Below are positions 1-5,284 of a stretch of DNA of 8,128 nt, piece after piece. Below the pieces are notes generated by a model that ran no database searches, was not told where the DNA came from, and was given only the letters and a program-made list of their open reading frames with translations. The position numbers and the translations under genes are program-made. Origin of the DNA: Ruminococcus flavefaciens (lineage in GTDB: Bacteria > Bacillota > Clostridia > Oscillospirales > Ruminococcaceae); contig DEDQ01000076.1 in assembly GCA_002350065.1 (NCBI GenBank), positions 7,378-15,505 on the forward strand, written 5' to 3'. The number at the start of each line of letters is the position of its first letter. The first letter of the stretch is position 1.

Positions 1-929
1 CCCTGAAGGATAGGACCGTATGCCTCGAATCCGCCAAGACGCTGAGCTATCTTGTAGCCGATGTTGCCAGCCTCGATAAGCGGGAAGATGAAGGTGTTAG
101 CCTGTCCTGCAACCTTTGAATCGGGGCACTTTGTCTTAGCTACCTCTGCTGAAACAGCAGCGTCAAACTGGAACTCGCCGTCGATAACGAGCTCGGGATC
201 AAGCTTGCGAGCCTCGATAACAGCGTCGTGGCTGAGCTGAACTGTGCCGCCCTTTCCTGAGCCGTATGTCGAGAAGCTGAGTACAGCTACCTTCGGGTCG
301 ATTCCGAAGAAGTCAGCAGTTCTTGCAGTCTCAACAGCTACCTCTGCGAGCTTTCTTGCAGCTGTGAGGACTACGTTGCCCTCCTTGTCAACTGTGTCAG
401 CATAGCTGAGGTTGATAGCGCAGTCGCCCATTGCGATACGCTCTTCCTTGCCGTCCTTCTCTCTGAAAAGGATAAATGAAGAGCTTACGAGGTTTGCGCC
501 CTTCTTTGTCTTGATTATCTGAAGTGCGGGACGTACTGTATCAGCTGTTGAATATGTAGCACCTCCGAGAAGAGCGTCAGCCTTGCCAGCCTTTACGAGC
601 ATTGTTCCGAAATAGTTGGACTTCTGGAGAGCTGTACGGCACTCTTCTTCTGTCATCTTGCCCTTGCGGAGCTCGAACATCTGTGCAACGAGAGCTTCCA
701 TCTCAGGATATGTCTCGGGGTCGATTATCTCAGCGCCGTCGATATTGAAGCCGCCGGCAGATGCAGCAGCCTTTACCTCAGCGTCCTTGCCGCAGAGGAT
801 AACGCCCATGAGACCCTCTTTAAGGAGTCTGTCAGCAGCTGAAAGGATACGAGCGTCGCTTCCCTCAGTGAAAACGATAGTCTTCTTGCTTGCTTTAAGA
901 TTAGCGATAAGTTTGTCAAACATTCCCAT
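1..929 (-). CDS. pta: Phosphate acetyltransferase, C-terminus cut by window edge
   Basis: Converts acetyl-CoA and phosphate to acetyl phosphate and CoA in the cytoplasm, normally paired with acetate kinase for ATP-yielding acetate formation. The 309 visible residues follow the short clostridial Pta form: an early TEGSDARIL segment (about 21-29), then STADTVRPALQIIKT and GDCAIN in the middle, VAVLSFSTYGS with LVIDGEFQFDAAV after that, and VAGQANTFIFP near the end. The visible part stops at GPILQ, so roughly 20 residues are missing against the usual length of about 330. The start at 929 is chosen because GGAGG at 938-942 lies 8 bases upstream; a second in-frame ATG at 923 is too far away. It has its own promoter and an 85-base leader with two hairpins. 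No acetate kinase gene is visible; it may lie beyond the left edge. Identity is very secure. Confidence 0.96.
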   Translation of the reverse strand, partial: MGMFDKLIANLKASKKTIVFTEGSDARILSAADRLLKEGLMGVILCGKDAEVKAAASAGGFNIDGAEIIDPETYPEMEALVAQMFELRKGKMTEEECRTALQKSNYFGTMLVKAGKADALLGGATYSTADTVRPALQIIKTKKGANLVSSSFILFREKDGKEERIAMGDCAINLSYADTVDKEGNVVLTAARKLAEVAVETARTADFFGIDPKVAVLSFSTYGSGKGGTVQLSHDAVIEARKLDPELVIDGEFQFDAAVSAEVAKTKCPDSKVAGQANTFIFPLIEAGNIGYKIAQRLGGFEAYGPILQ

Positions 930-957
930 TGTTTTGACCTCCATGAAACTTTATTTT

Positions 958-1014
958 AGCCGGCAGACGAATGTCAGCCGGCTTTATGGCATTCAGCGTG
1001 CCCGAACAGAGCAC
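958..1014 (-). promoter_or_regulatory. Structured 5' leader of pta: two stem-loops
   Basis: The predicted pta transcript begins near 1014. Its first 17 bases form a stem-loop (6-bp stem of 1009-1014 with 998-1003, one G-U pair, loop 1004-1008). A second hairpin follows: a perfect 7-bp GC-rich stem (AGCCGGC 958-964 with GCCGGCT 977-983), one A-A mismatch, a further 3-bp stem and a GAAT-type loop. Neither hairpin is followed by a T-tract on the minus strand, so these do not look like terminators. They could stabilise the mRNA or be part of a regulatory leader. The pairing is seen in the sequence; the role is unknown. Confidence 0.5.
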
Positions 1015-1020
1015 AAGCTA

Positions 1021-1049
1021 ATTATATCACATTGTGTCTGAAATTGCAA
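1021..1049 (-). promoter_or_regulatory. Promoter of pta (sigma-A type)
   Basis: On the minus strand, TTGCAA (1044-1049) and a perfect TATAAT (1021-1026) are separated by exactly 17 bases. This predicts transcription starting near 1014 and an 85-base leader. The spacer contains a short CACA-T-TGTG palindrome (1028-1036) that could be chance. The promoter lies just past the end of the upstream operon, so pta is probably transcribed independently. Confidence 0.8.
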
Positions 1050-1059
1050 CACTCGCAGG

Positions 1060-1084
1060 AAAAAATCTCACACGCGGGTAGGAG
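1060..1084 (-). terminator. Probable weak terminator of the sortase operon, overlapping the stop codon
   Basis: On the minus strand, positions 1084-1067 can fold as CTCCTAC-CCGC-GTGTGAG: a 7-bp stem with one mismatch and one wobble pair and a 4-base loop. After one A it runs into six T residues (1065-1060). The TGA stop of the preceding gene lies inside the descending arm. The stem is weak, so some readthrough into pta is possible. Confidence 0.4.
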
Positions 1085-1952
1085 CGACTGTCTTGTTCTT
1101 GCTGATAACGGTCCTGTATACGATAATGAAGCATATTCCCGCCGCTGCACCGCATATCGCGGCTGACAGGAACGCATTGGTGTACTGCTTCATCACCGAG
1201 GTATAAGCTGTGTAGACCTGAGGCTGCTTTATGGTGAAGCGCTCGAAGTAGCGGGTCGCAAGGAGAAAGCCCGAGGGCACTCCTGCAATTATTCCGGTTA
1301 TCAGCGACGAAACGCCTATCCAGAACATAGTAACCGGCTTTGACTTGATATTTATAACCAGAAGCAGCAGCATGAGAAGTGCAGAAGCCACTGTGAAAGC
1401 AATAACTATCAGGTCGAGCCTGTTGAACAAAGGCGTGAGCTTATCGAGGACACCATGCTTTTTCAGTGAATTGAACTTGTATGCGTCACAGTATTCCATT
1501 ATAACGGCGTAAGCTGACTCCTTGGCAGCGTCAAGCTTCTGCTCGAATCTGTCGTCAATCTTTGCATTGGCAGAATCGGCTGATTCTACGAAAAACTGGT
1601 CGATAGAGCCCTCGAGCTTCTTGTTGCTGACGTTAACGCTTATATCGTTTCCGGTACGGAGCGCATTGAAGCCGCTGTCGATATATTCGTTTATGACACG
1701 GTCGAGGTAAGCCTCGTCGATAGCGTCCATGTAGACGTCGGCAGGGATACCGGTGCTGTTATAGCGTGAGGAGAAATACTTGTCGAGCTGAGCCCTCGTC
1801 TTGCCGCTGAGGTCGTTGTCAGCCGCAAGAGTGTGGAACTTGTCCTCGTTTATGTTTATATTCGCTGTGAGCGAGCCGACTGCTCCGATAAGCGTAAACA
1901 CGAGCATAACGGATACTATGAGCGAAAACAGATACGAAACTGCGCTTTTCAT
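1068..1952 (-). CDS. Four-helix membrane protein of the sortase operon, unknown function
   Basis: I do not recognise a named family. The 294-residue protein has a hydrophobic N-terminal helix (about 5-29), a soluble region of about 150 residues rich in helix-forming and acidic residues (30-178), then three hydrophobic helices (about 179-201, 207-231, 258-279) and a short basic tail. Positive charges (K2, the NIKSKP turn, the YRTVISKNK tail) suggest both ends are inside and the large region outside, as in a membrane-anchored partner of surface proteins. The ATG overlaps the TAA stop of the sortase gene by one base (TAATG), and GGAGG at 1964-1968 serves it, so the two are translationally coupled. 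It is the last gene of the operon. It might help present the substrate to the sortase or act as an accessory of the surface complex; that is inference from gene order only. No enzyme motif is visible. Confidence 0.85.
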   Translation of the reverse strand: MKSAVSYLFSLIVSVMLVFTLIGAVGSLTANININEDKFHTLAADNDLSGKTRAQLDKYFSSRYNSTGIPADVYMDAIDEAYLDRVINEYIDSGFNALRTGNDISVNVSNKKLEGSIDQFFVESADSANAKIDDRFEQKLDAAKESAYAVIMEYCDAYKFNSLKKHGVLDKLTPLFNRLDLIVIAFTVASALLMLLLLVINIKSKPVTMFWIGVSSLITGIIAGVPSGFLLATRYFERFTIKQPQVYTAYTSVMKQYTNAFLSAAICGAAAGICFIIVYRTVISKNKTVAPTRV

Positions 1953-2632
1953 TACTTATCAGCCTCCTTTGCATCGGTATAGAAGGCTTTCTTTACGGGC
2001 TCACAGATAACGCCTATACGCATCTCAGAGCTTCCGAACAGGTCACGCTTGCAGGTATATAGCGTCAGGCTCGTCATATCAGAGTGGGCTACATACTGTC
2101 TGTCAGTGCTCGGGAAGCTGATGAGCCGACTTACCTTGTAGGTGAATCTGCCGTAATTGGTGGAAACGGTCACTTCGTCGCCCTCCTTGAGATTTCCGAG
2201 GTCGGCAAAGAATGTGTCTACGTGAGCGCTTATAACGGACCTGCCCTTCTCTCCGACTACGACAGAACCTGAGGACTGACAGGCTCCGTGCTCAAGGAGC
2301 TCATCGTTGCTTCCCCAGTAGACCGGCACATCAAGGTCGAGAGCGGGACTGCTCAGGATAGCGTAGAGCTCGCCGAACTTCGGACGTATAACTTCGCCCT
2401 CTGACGAGGTCTTTCCGCTGTAAGCGGTGATTATGTCGTTGTCACGAATGACAAGTCCGGAGGGATTATCAGGGTCAGTCTGAACTCTGTCCATGAAAGC
2501 GAGGTTCGCGTAGACCTTCAGCTTGTCATAGGGCTTTATCAGCGCGACTGTGAGAATTCCTGCGCAGATTCCGAACACAAGGAACGGAGCTGCGATATGC
2601 GGCAGAATACCGCCGTTTTCCTTCTTTGCCAT
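1952..2632 (-). CDS. Sortase family transpeptidase
   Basis: Sortases are membrane-anchored cysteine transpeptidases that cut a C-terminal sorting signal of a secreted protein and join it to peptidoglycan or to another protein. This 226-residue protein has an N-terminal membrane helix (about 9-32) after a basic MAKK start, so the catalytic domain is outside. The catalytic set is visible: His137 in SAHVDTFFADLGNL, Cys194 in LTLYTC, and Arg205 in EMRIGV eleven residues later. The TLxTC and H-x-D-T-FF pattern resembles class C/D/E sortases more than class B, but I cannot assign the class. There is no C-terminal membrane helix, unlike many class C pilin sortases. The start lies one base after the TGA of the upstream gene, with an AGGAG element about 14 bases upstream. 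The gene directly before it is the obvious candidate substrate. Confidence 0.93.
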   Translation of the reverse strand: MAKKENGGILPHIAAPFLVFGICAGILTVALIKPYDKLKVYANLAFMDRVQTDPDNPSGLVIRDNDIITAYSGKTSSEGEVIRPKFGELYAILSSPALDLDVPVYWGSNDELLEHGACQSSGSVVVGEKGRSVISAHVDTFFADLGNLKEGDEVTVSTNYGRFTYKVSRLISFPSTDRQYVAHSDMTSLTLYTCKRDLFGSSEMRIGVICEPVKKAFYTDAKEADK

Positions 2633-2633
2633 A

Positions 2634-3476
2634 TCAGACTCCGCTCTCCTCTTTACCGAATGAAGTCCTGATTACGAAGTATGCTCCGCCGGCAGATGCG
2701 AGAATAGCTGCTCCTGCGATAAGGAAGAGCCAGCCTCTGTTGTAGCCGGTATCTTCAACTACCTCTTTAGCCTGTCCCACGGCAACGAGCTCGCCGTTTT
2801 TGTTTCTCATCGATAGCTTGAGGTTATCATCGGTAACTTCATCGACTGAGAGCTTGAATCCCATTTCGTCAGTAACCTTTGAAAGCTCAGCGATAACGTC
2901 CATTTTCTTGTCGGCGGGGAGCTGCTTCATAAGGCTTCTGTATTCCTCGGGAGAAAGGCTCTTTATAAAGACAGTCTGCTGCTCAGGCGTGAAAGTGCTG
3001 AGATAAGCCAGTTTTTCCTCATATGAAAGAGCTATGAAAGCGGCACGGCTTATACGTGTAAAAGTCGAGCCGTCAGGCATCGTAAGTGTGATATAGCCGT
3101 TATTTCCGTTATCTGCGGGGTCTGAGACGCTGTTTCCCTGTTCGCCGGCTGCTGTGGTAGTAGTTTCACCCTGCGAGGGAGCTGACGTAGTAGCTGCTGC
3201 GGGAATCGTAGCCTCTGGGTCATAGGGGACCTCGGTTACTATCTGACGTCCTGATTCTCTTAGCTGGTCCATATAGGCATCTATAACCTCGGGCGGATAG
3301 AGCTCGGGATTTGCATTATATTCATTCCAGCCCTGCTGTATCATATCCTCGGAATAGCCGTACTGTCTTGCGAGCTCAGCTGCCTCCTCCGGAGTTGCTG
3401 CTGAAGCTGCAAAAGGCACAGACACTGCAAGACACAGAGCTGCTCCTGCGATAAGAGCTATCTTATTTATCTTCAT
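2634..3476 (-). CDS. Secreted, C-terminally anchored repeat protein; candidate sortase substrate
   Basis: No named family is recognised. The 280-residue protein begins with a classic signal peptide (MKINKIALIAG, hydrophobic core, cleavage expected after ASA at residue 26). Residues 27-85 are helical and acidic. A Thr/Ala/Ser/Pro-rich linker (about 88-125) looks like a cell-wall spacer. Residues 151-198 form four tandem 12-residue helical repeats (SYEEKLAYLSTF, TPEQQTVFIKSL, SPEEYRSLMKQL, PADKKMDVIAEL), similar in style to MgtE-N/FliG-like superhelices. Residues 240-244 read VEDTG, followed by a hydrophobic helix (249-269) and a short tail, so the layout matches a sorting signal although LP is replaced by VE and the tail is only weakly basic. 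The start at 3476 is fixed by AGGAGG 6 bases upstream; an in-frame ATG at 3521 lies inside the promoter and cannot be on the transcript. It is the first gene of the operon, one base from the sortase gene. Confidence 0.9.
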   Translation of the reverse strand: MKINKIALIAGAALCLAVSVPFAASAATPEEAAELARQYGYSEDMIQQGWNEYNANPELYPPEVIDAYMDQLRESGRQIVTEVPYDPEATIPAAATTSAPSQGETTTTAAGEQGNSVSDPADNGNNGYITLTMPDGSTFTRISRAAFIALSYEEKLAYLSTFTPEQQTVFIKSLSPEEYRSLMKQLPADKKMDVIAELSKVTDEMGFKLSVDEVTDDNLKLSMRNKNGELVAVGQAKEVVEDTGYNRGWLFLIAGAAILASAGGAYFVIRTSFGKEESGV

Positions 3477-3509
3477 TTTCTGCCTCCTGTAAATTAAATG
3501 AATAATATT

Positions 3510-3538
3510 ATTATACCCCATTTCACATTAAATGTCAA
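3510..3538 (-). promoter_or_regulatory. Consensus promoter of the sortase operon
   Basis: On the minus strand a perfect TTGACA (3533-3538) and a perfect TATAAT (3510-3515) are separated by 17 bases. Transcription should start near 3503, giving a leader of about 27 bases before the ATG at 3476. With all twelve core bases matching consensus, expression is expected to be strong and constitutive unless a repressor acts; no operator is evident. Confidence 0.9.
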
Positions 3539-3554
3539 GGCGAGAAGATTTGAA

Positions 3555-3609
3555 AATTGAGAATGAAGAATCATGCTGCCAGCGATACATTGATTCTCTA
3601 TCCTCAATT
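3555..3609. repeat. Imperfect 19-bp inverted repeat, possible small mobile-element remnant
   Basis: The arms 3555-3573 and 3591-3609 pair over 19 positions with two mismatches and one G-T pair, around a 17-base centre (3574-3590). The arms contain ATTGAGAAT-like sequence typical of AT-rich intergenic repeats and short inverted-repeat elements in Firmicutes. It lies between the terminator at 3611-3644 and the sortase promoter at 3510-3538 and has no T-tract at its end. No target-site duplication is obvious. It could be a degenerate MITE-like unit, a decayed bidirectional terminator, or a regulatory hairpin. Confidence 0.5.
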
Positions 3610-3610
3610 A

Positions 3611-3644
3611 AACACGGGGAAGGCAGTTTCGCCTTCCCCGTGTT
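3611..3644 (-). terminator. Strong hairpin terminator after the EFR1 ferrodoxin gene
   Basis: A perfect 14-bp stem (AACACGGGGAAGGC at 3611-3624 with its complement at 3631-3644) closes a 6-base loop (3625-3630). It begins only four bases past the TGA of the ferrodoxin gene. The following T-rich stretch on the minus strand is short (TTTAATT), but the GC-rich stem should compensate. Confidence 0.8.
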
Positions 3645-3648
3645 ATCG

Positions 3649-4428
3649 TCAGTCTATAAGTCCGCGTTTTTTCCAGTCGCTGTACTCGGGACAGACATAT
3701 CTGTTGCGGTTCTCGGTCTTTTTTCCGATGTTTATGGCGTTCATCGGACATCTGTTTATGCACGCATAGCAGCCGATGCAATAGTGGTCGAAATGCGGAA
3801 CTCCTGCCGGTGAGAGCTTAACATTGTTGACGGGACAGCCCTCCTCACACTTGCCGCAGCTGACACAGTTTGCAGAAACCCTATAGCCGCTGCTGCTCAT
3901 GAAGAACTTCTCAAAAATGACATTGCCAAGCTTTGCGACGAAGTATGAAGTGCCGCGGTCGTATTTCTCTATCATCTCTCCCGCGAGGATATGCTCGGAA
4001 AGTTCCTTCATAAGCGGAAGTGCCGCCTTTATCTTGCTCTCAGCCTCGTCAGCGCTCGGGAGGTCGCTTCCGGCGATGTAGTTATTCGGCATGGGAACTC
4101 CGCACGCGCCCATGTACGCCATATCCTTCTCGTCAGCTATCTTTTCGAGCGGAACTTCAAACGCTCCGGTGCCTGCTCCCATAGTGGTGAGGAAGTAGAT
4201 CTTGTCGCTTCCTGTGAATTCAGCCTTGCGTATAAGCTTCATTATTATAGTGGGATAGCATGAGGCATATATCGGTGCAGCGATAACAAACGGCTTCACT
4301 GAATTGAAGCGGAGCGGAAGCTTATACTTTAAAATGTCATTGAGACTTACGCACTCGTCTCCAATATGTTCTGCAATGTATTCGGCAACGAACTTCGTGT
4401 TGCCGGTGCCTGAGAAATAAAGTATCAT
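3649..4428 (-). CDS. EFR1-type ferrodoxin: flavodoxin fold fused to two [4Fe-4S] clusters
   Basis: A cytoplasmic electron carrier of 259 residues. The N-terminal half is flavodoxin-like: ILYFSGTGNT (2-11) is the FMN phosphate-binding loop, and APIYASCYP (51-59) and TTMGAGTG (81-88) are the later flavin-contacting loops. The C-terminal part holds two ferredoxin motifs, C188-x2-C191-x2-C194-x3-C198 and C217-x2-C220-x2-C223-x3-C227, enough for two [4Fe-4S] clusters. Family members are common in anaerobic Clostridia; their redox partners are mostly unknown, and this gene stands alone with its own promoter and terminator, so the neighbours give no partner. The start at 4428 is preferred because GGAGGTG lies just upstream and the flavodoxin fold begins at once; an in-frame ATG at 4488 overlaps the -35 element. 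Confidence 0.92.
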   Translation of the reverse strand: MILYFSGTGNTKFVAEYIAEHIGDECVSLNDILKYKLPLRFNSVKPFVIAAPIYASCYPTIIMKLIRKAEFTGSDKIYFLTTMGAGTGAFEVPLEKIADEKDMAYMGACGVPMPNNYIAGSDLPSADEAESKIKAALPLMKELSEHILAGEMIEKYDRGTSYFVAKLGNVIFEKFFMSSSGYRVSANCVSCGKCEEGCPVNNVKLSPAGVPHFDHYCIGCYACINRCPMNAINIGKKTENRNRYVCPEYSDWKKRGLID

Positions 4429-4459
4429 ATCGACACCTCCGGTTAAAATATCTGTACAT

Positions 4460-4488
4460 ATTATAACATCAATGCGTAGAAAATGCAA
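4460..4488 (-). promoter_or_regulatory. Promoter of the EFR1 ferrodoxin gene, extended -10
   Basis: On the minus strand TTGCAT (4483-4488), a 17-base spacer and a perfect TATAAT (4460-4465) preceded by TGT, which makes an extended -10. Transcription should start near 4453, leaving a leader of about 25 bases that carries the GGAGGTG ribosome binding site. Confidence 0.8.
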
Positions 4489-4514
4489 TATTTTTTTAAG
4501 AGTTATATATGGAT

Positions 4515-4549
4515 AAAAAAATACAGTCCTGAAAAATTCCAGAACTGCA
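4515..4549 (-). terminator. Intrinsic terminator of the PC4-like gene
   Basis: On the minus strand a 10-bp stem with two wobble pairs (arms 4540-4549 and 4522-4531, loop 4532-4539) starts 11 bases after the TAA stop and is followed by A and then seven T residues (4521-4515 on this strand). This is a textbook rho-independent layout. Confidence 0.9.
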
Positions 4550-4560
4550 CTTTCCTGATA

Positions 4561-4794
4561 TTATTCAAATGAATCGAGGTCAATGCCCTGAAGAAGCTCC
4601 TTCAGCGAAGCAAGCTCGTCAGCGGTGAGAGTTACTCCCTTGCCCATTCTTGAATGGTCGGGTGCCCACTCGCGAATGTCATACTTGGGGTCATGGTCGT
4701 TCCAGCTCACCATGTTGAGCTCCTTCTTCCAGCCCTTTGCATTCTCAGAAAGAACGCCTATTTCTTCTGTGATCTCGTATTTAAGCTCTGCCAT
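4561..4794 (-). CDS. YdbC/PC4-family single-strand nucleic-acid-binding protein
   Basis: A 77-residue cytoplasmic protein of the bacterial YdbC group, which shares the fold of the eukaryotic coactivator PC4 and binds single-stranded DNA or RNA, probably as a dimer. The characteristic sequence is visible: EIGVLSENAKGWKKELN (11-27) supplies the basic strands, followed by VSWN (29-32), PKYDIREWAPDHSRMGKG (36-53) and the closing helix TADELASLKELL (57-68). Length agrees with the family. AAAGGAG sits 8 bases before the ATG. It has its own promoter and terminator, so it is a single-gene unit. Its exact role in bacteria (transcription, replication or general single-strand binding) is not settled, and the neighbours do not help. 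Confidence 0.9.
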   Translation of the reverse strand: MAELKYEITEEIGVLSENAKGWKKELNMVSWNDHDPKYDIREWAPDHSRMGKGVTLTADELASLKELLQGIDLDSFE

Positions 4795-4833
4795 AATACG
4801 TTCTCCTTTCTGTTATTTATATTACAATTTAAT

Positions 4834-4862
4834 ATTCTACCACAAAAAGAAGAATTTGTCCA
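4834..4862 (-). promoter_or_regulatory. Promoter of the PC4-like gene
   Basis: On the minus strand TGGACA (4857-4862), a 17-base spacer and TAGAAT (4834-4839) with TGG just before it (extended -10). Each hexamer has one deviation from consensus. The -35 lies 16 bases past the stop of the upstream gene, and no terminator separates them, so some readthrough from upstream is possible. Confidence 0.7.
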
Positions 4863-4878
4863 TACCCAATTTTTTTAA

Positions 4879-5181
4879 TCAAATAGATATGCACAGATAA
4901 TTCAGTGCCCTGCCGTATATCTGAGCCGGTCTGACCCTGCCTGAGATGAGCATTTCCGCGAAGTCAACGGCATCTTCTATGTCGCGTGAGAAGTCAGGTA
5001 TCGCCGCACATTCGCCTGTGCTGAGGTCCTGAGCCTCAATGCCGTATGTAATGACCTCTCCCCCGTTCTGACGGAGCCTCCCCGCGATAACGCGGTAAGA
5101 GACCTTATTCCCGCCGCAAACCTCCATGTACACCGTCCTGTCAAGGACTTCACGCTTTGTTTTCTTTATAAGTCCAAACAT
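4879..5181 (-). CDS. Small soluble protein of unknown function (DUF6514-like)
   Basis: A 100-residue protein without signal peptide or membrane segment. It starts with a basic stretch (MFGLIKKTKRE), then alternates predicted strands (VYMEVCG, VSYRVIAGRL, VITYGIEAQDL) and ends with a helical part (RDIEDAVDFAEMLISG, then RPAQIYGRALNYL). The YGIEA core followed by an acidic helix and a C-terminal hydrophobic helix recalls short clostridial proteins listed as DUF6514, but I hold that assignment at low confidence. GGGGGCG is the ribosome binding site. It has its own strong promoter. No hairpin with a T-tract follows the stop. No catalytic motif is visible and nothing around it defines a role. Confidence 0.82.
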   Translation of the reverse strand: MFGLIKKTKREVLDRTVYMEVCGGNKVSYRVIAGRLRQNGGEVITYGIEAQDLSTGECAAIPDFSRDIEDAVDFAEMLISGRVRPAQIYGRALNYLCISI

Positions 5182-5202
5182 TTCTGCGCCCCCTTTGCTA
5201 TG

Positions 5203-5231
5203 ATTATAGCACAGGTCAGCACTCTTGTGAA
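5203..5231 (-). promoter_or_regulatory. Promoter of the 100-residue protein gene
   Basis: On the minus strand TTCACA (5226-5231), a 17-base spacer and a perfect TATAAT (5203-5208) preceded by TGC, an extended -10. The leader would be only about 15 bases long. It sits in the 103-base gap after the zinc-ribbon protein gene, where I find no convincing terminator for that operon. Confidence 0.8.
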
Positions 5232-5284
5232 CCGGTCGAACTTGGAACTTTCCGGAGGTTACAGACGGGTTTTGTCGAAAAAAG

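Noticed and set aside
1028..1036. CACA-T-TGTG palindrome in the pta promoter spacer as an operator
   Set aside because: Nine bases of simple symmetry are expected by chance and no known regulator consensus is matched over a longer span.
616..1041. Plus-strand reading frame of 141 codons
   Set aside because: Antisense to pta and its leader; it runs through the leader hairpin and promoter, with no ribosome binding site.
3611..3644. Hairpin considered as a CRISPR repeat or attachment site
   Set aside because: It occurs once, has no spacers or cas genes nearby, and sits right after a stop codon, as expected for a terminator.
3532..3813. Plus-strand reading frame running through the intergenic inverted repeat and terminator
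   Set aside because: It covers two hairpins and then the antisense of the ferrodoxin C-terminus, including its cysteine motifs; not a plausible gene.
5216..5275. Possible hairpin or tRNA T-arm-like GTTCGAC sequence after the zinc-ribbon protein gene
   Set aside because: Only CCGG/CCGG pairs convincingly, no T-tract follows, and no acceptor, D or anticodon arm can be built, so neither a terminator nor a tRNA is supported.
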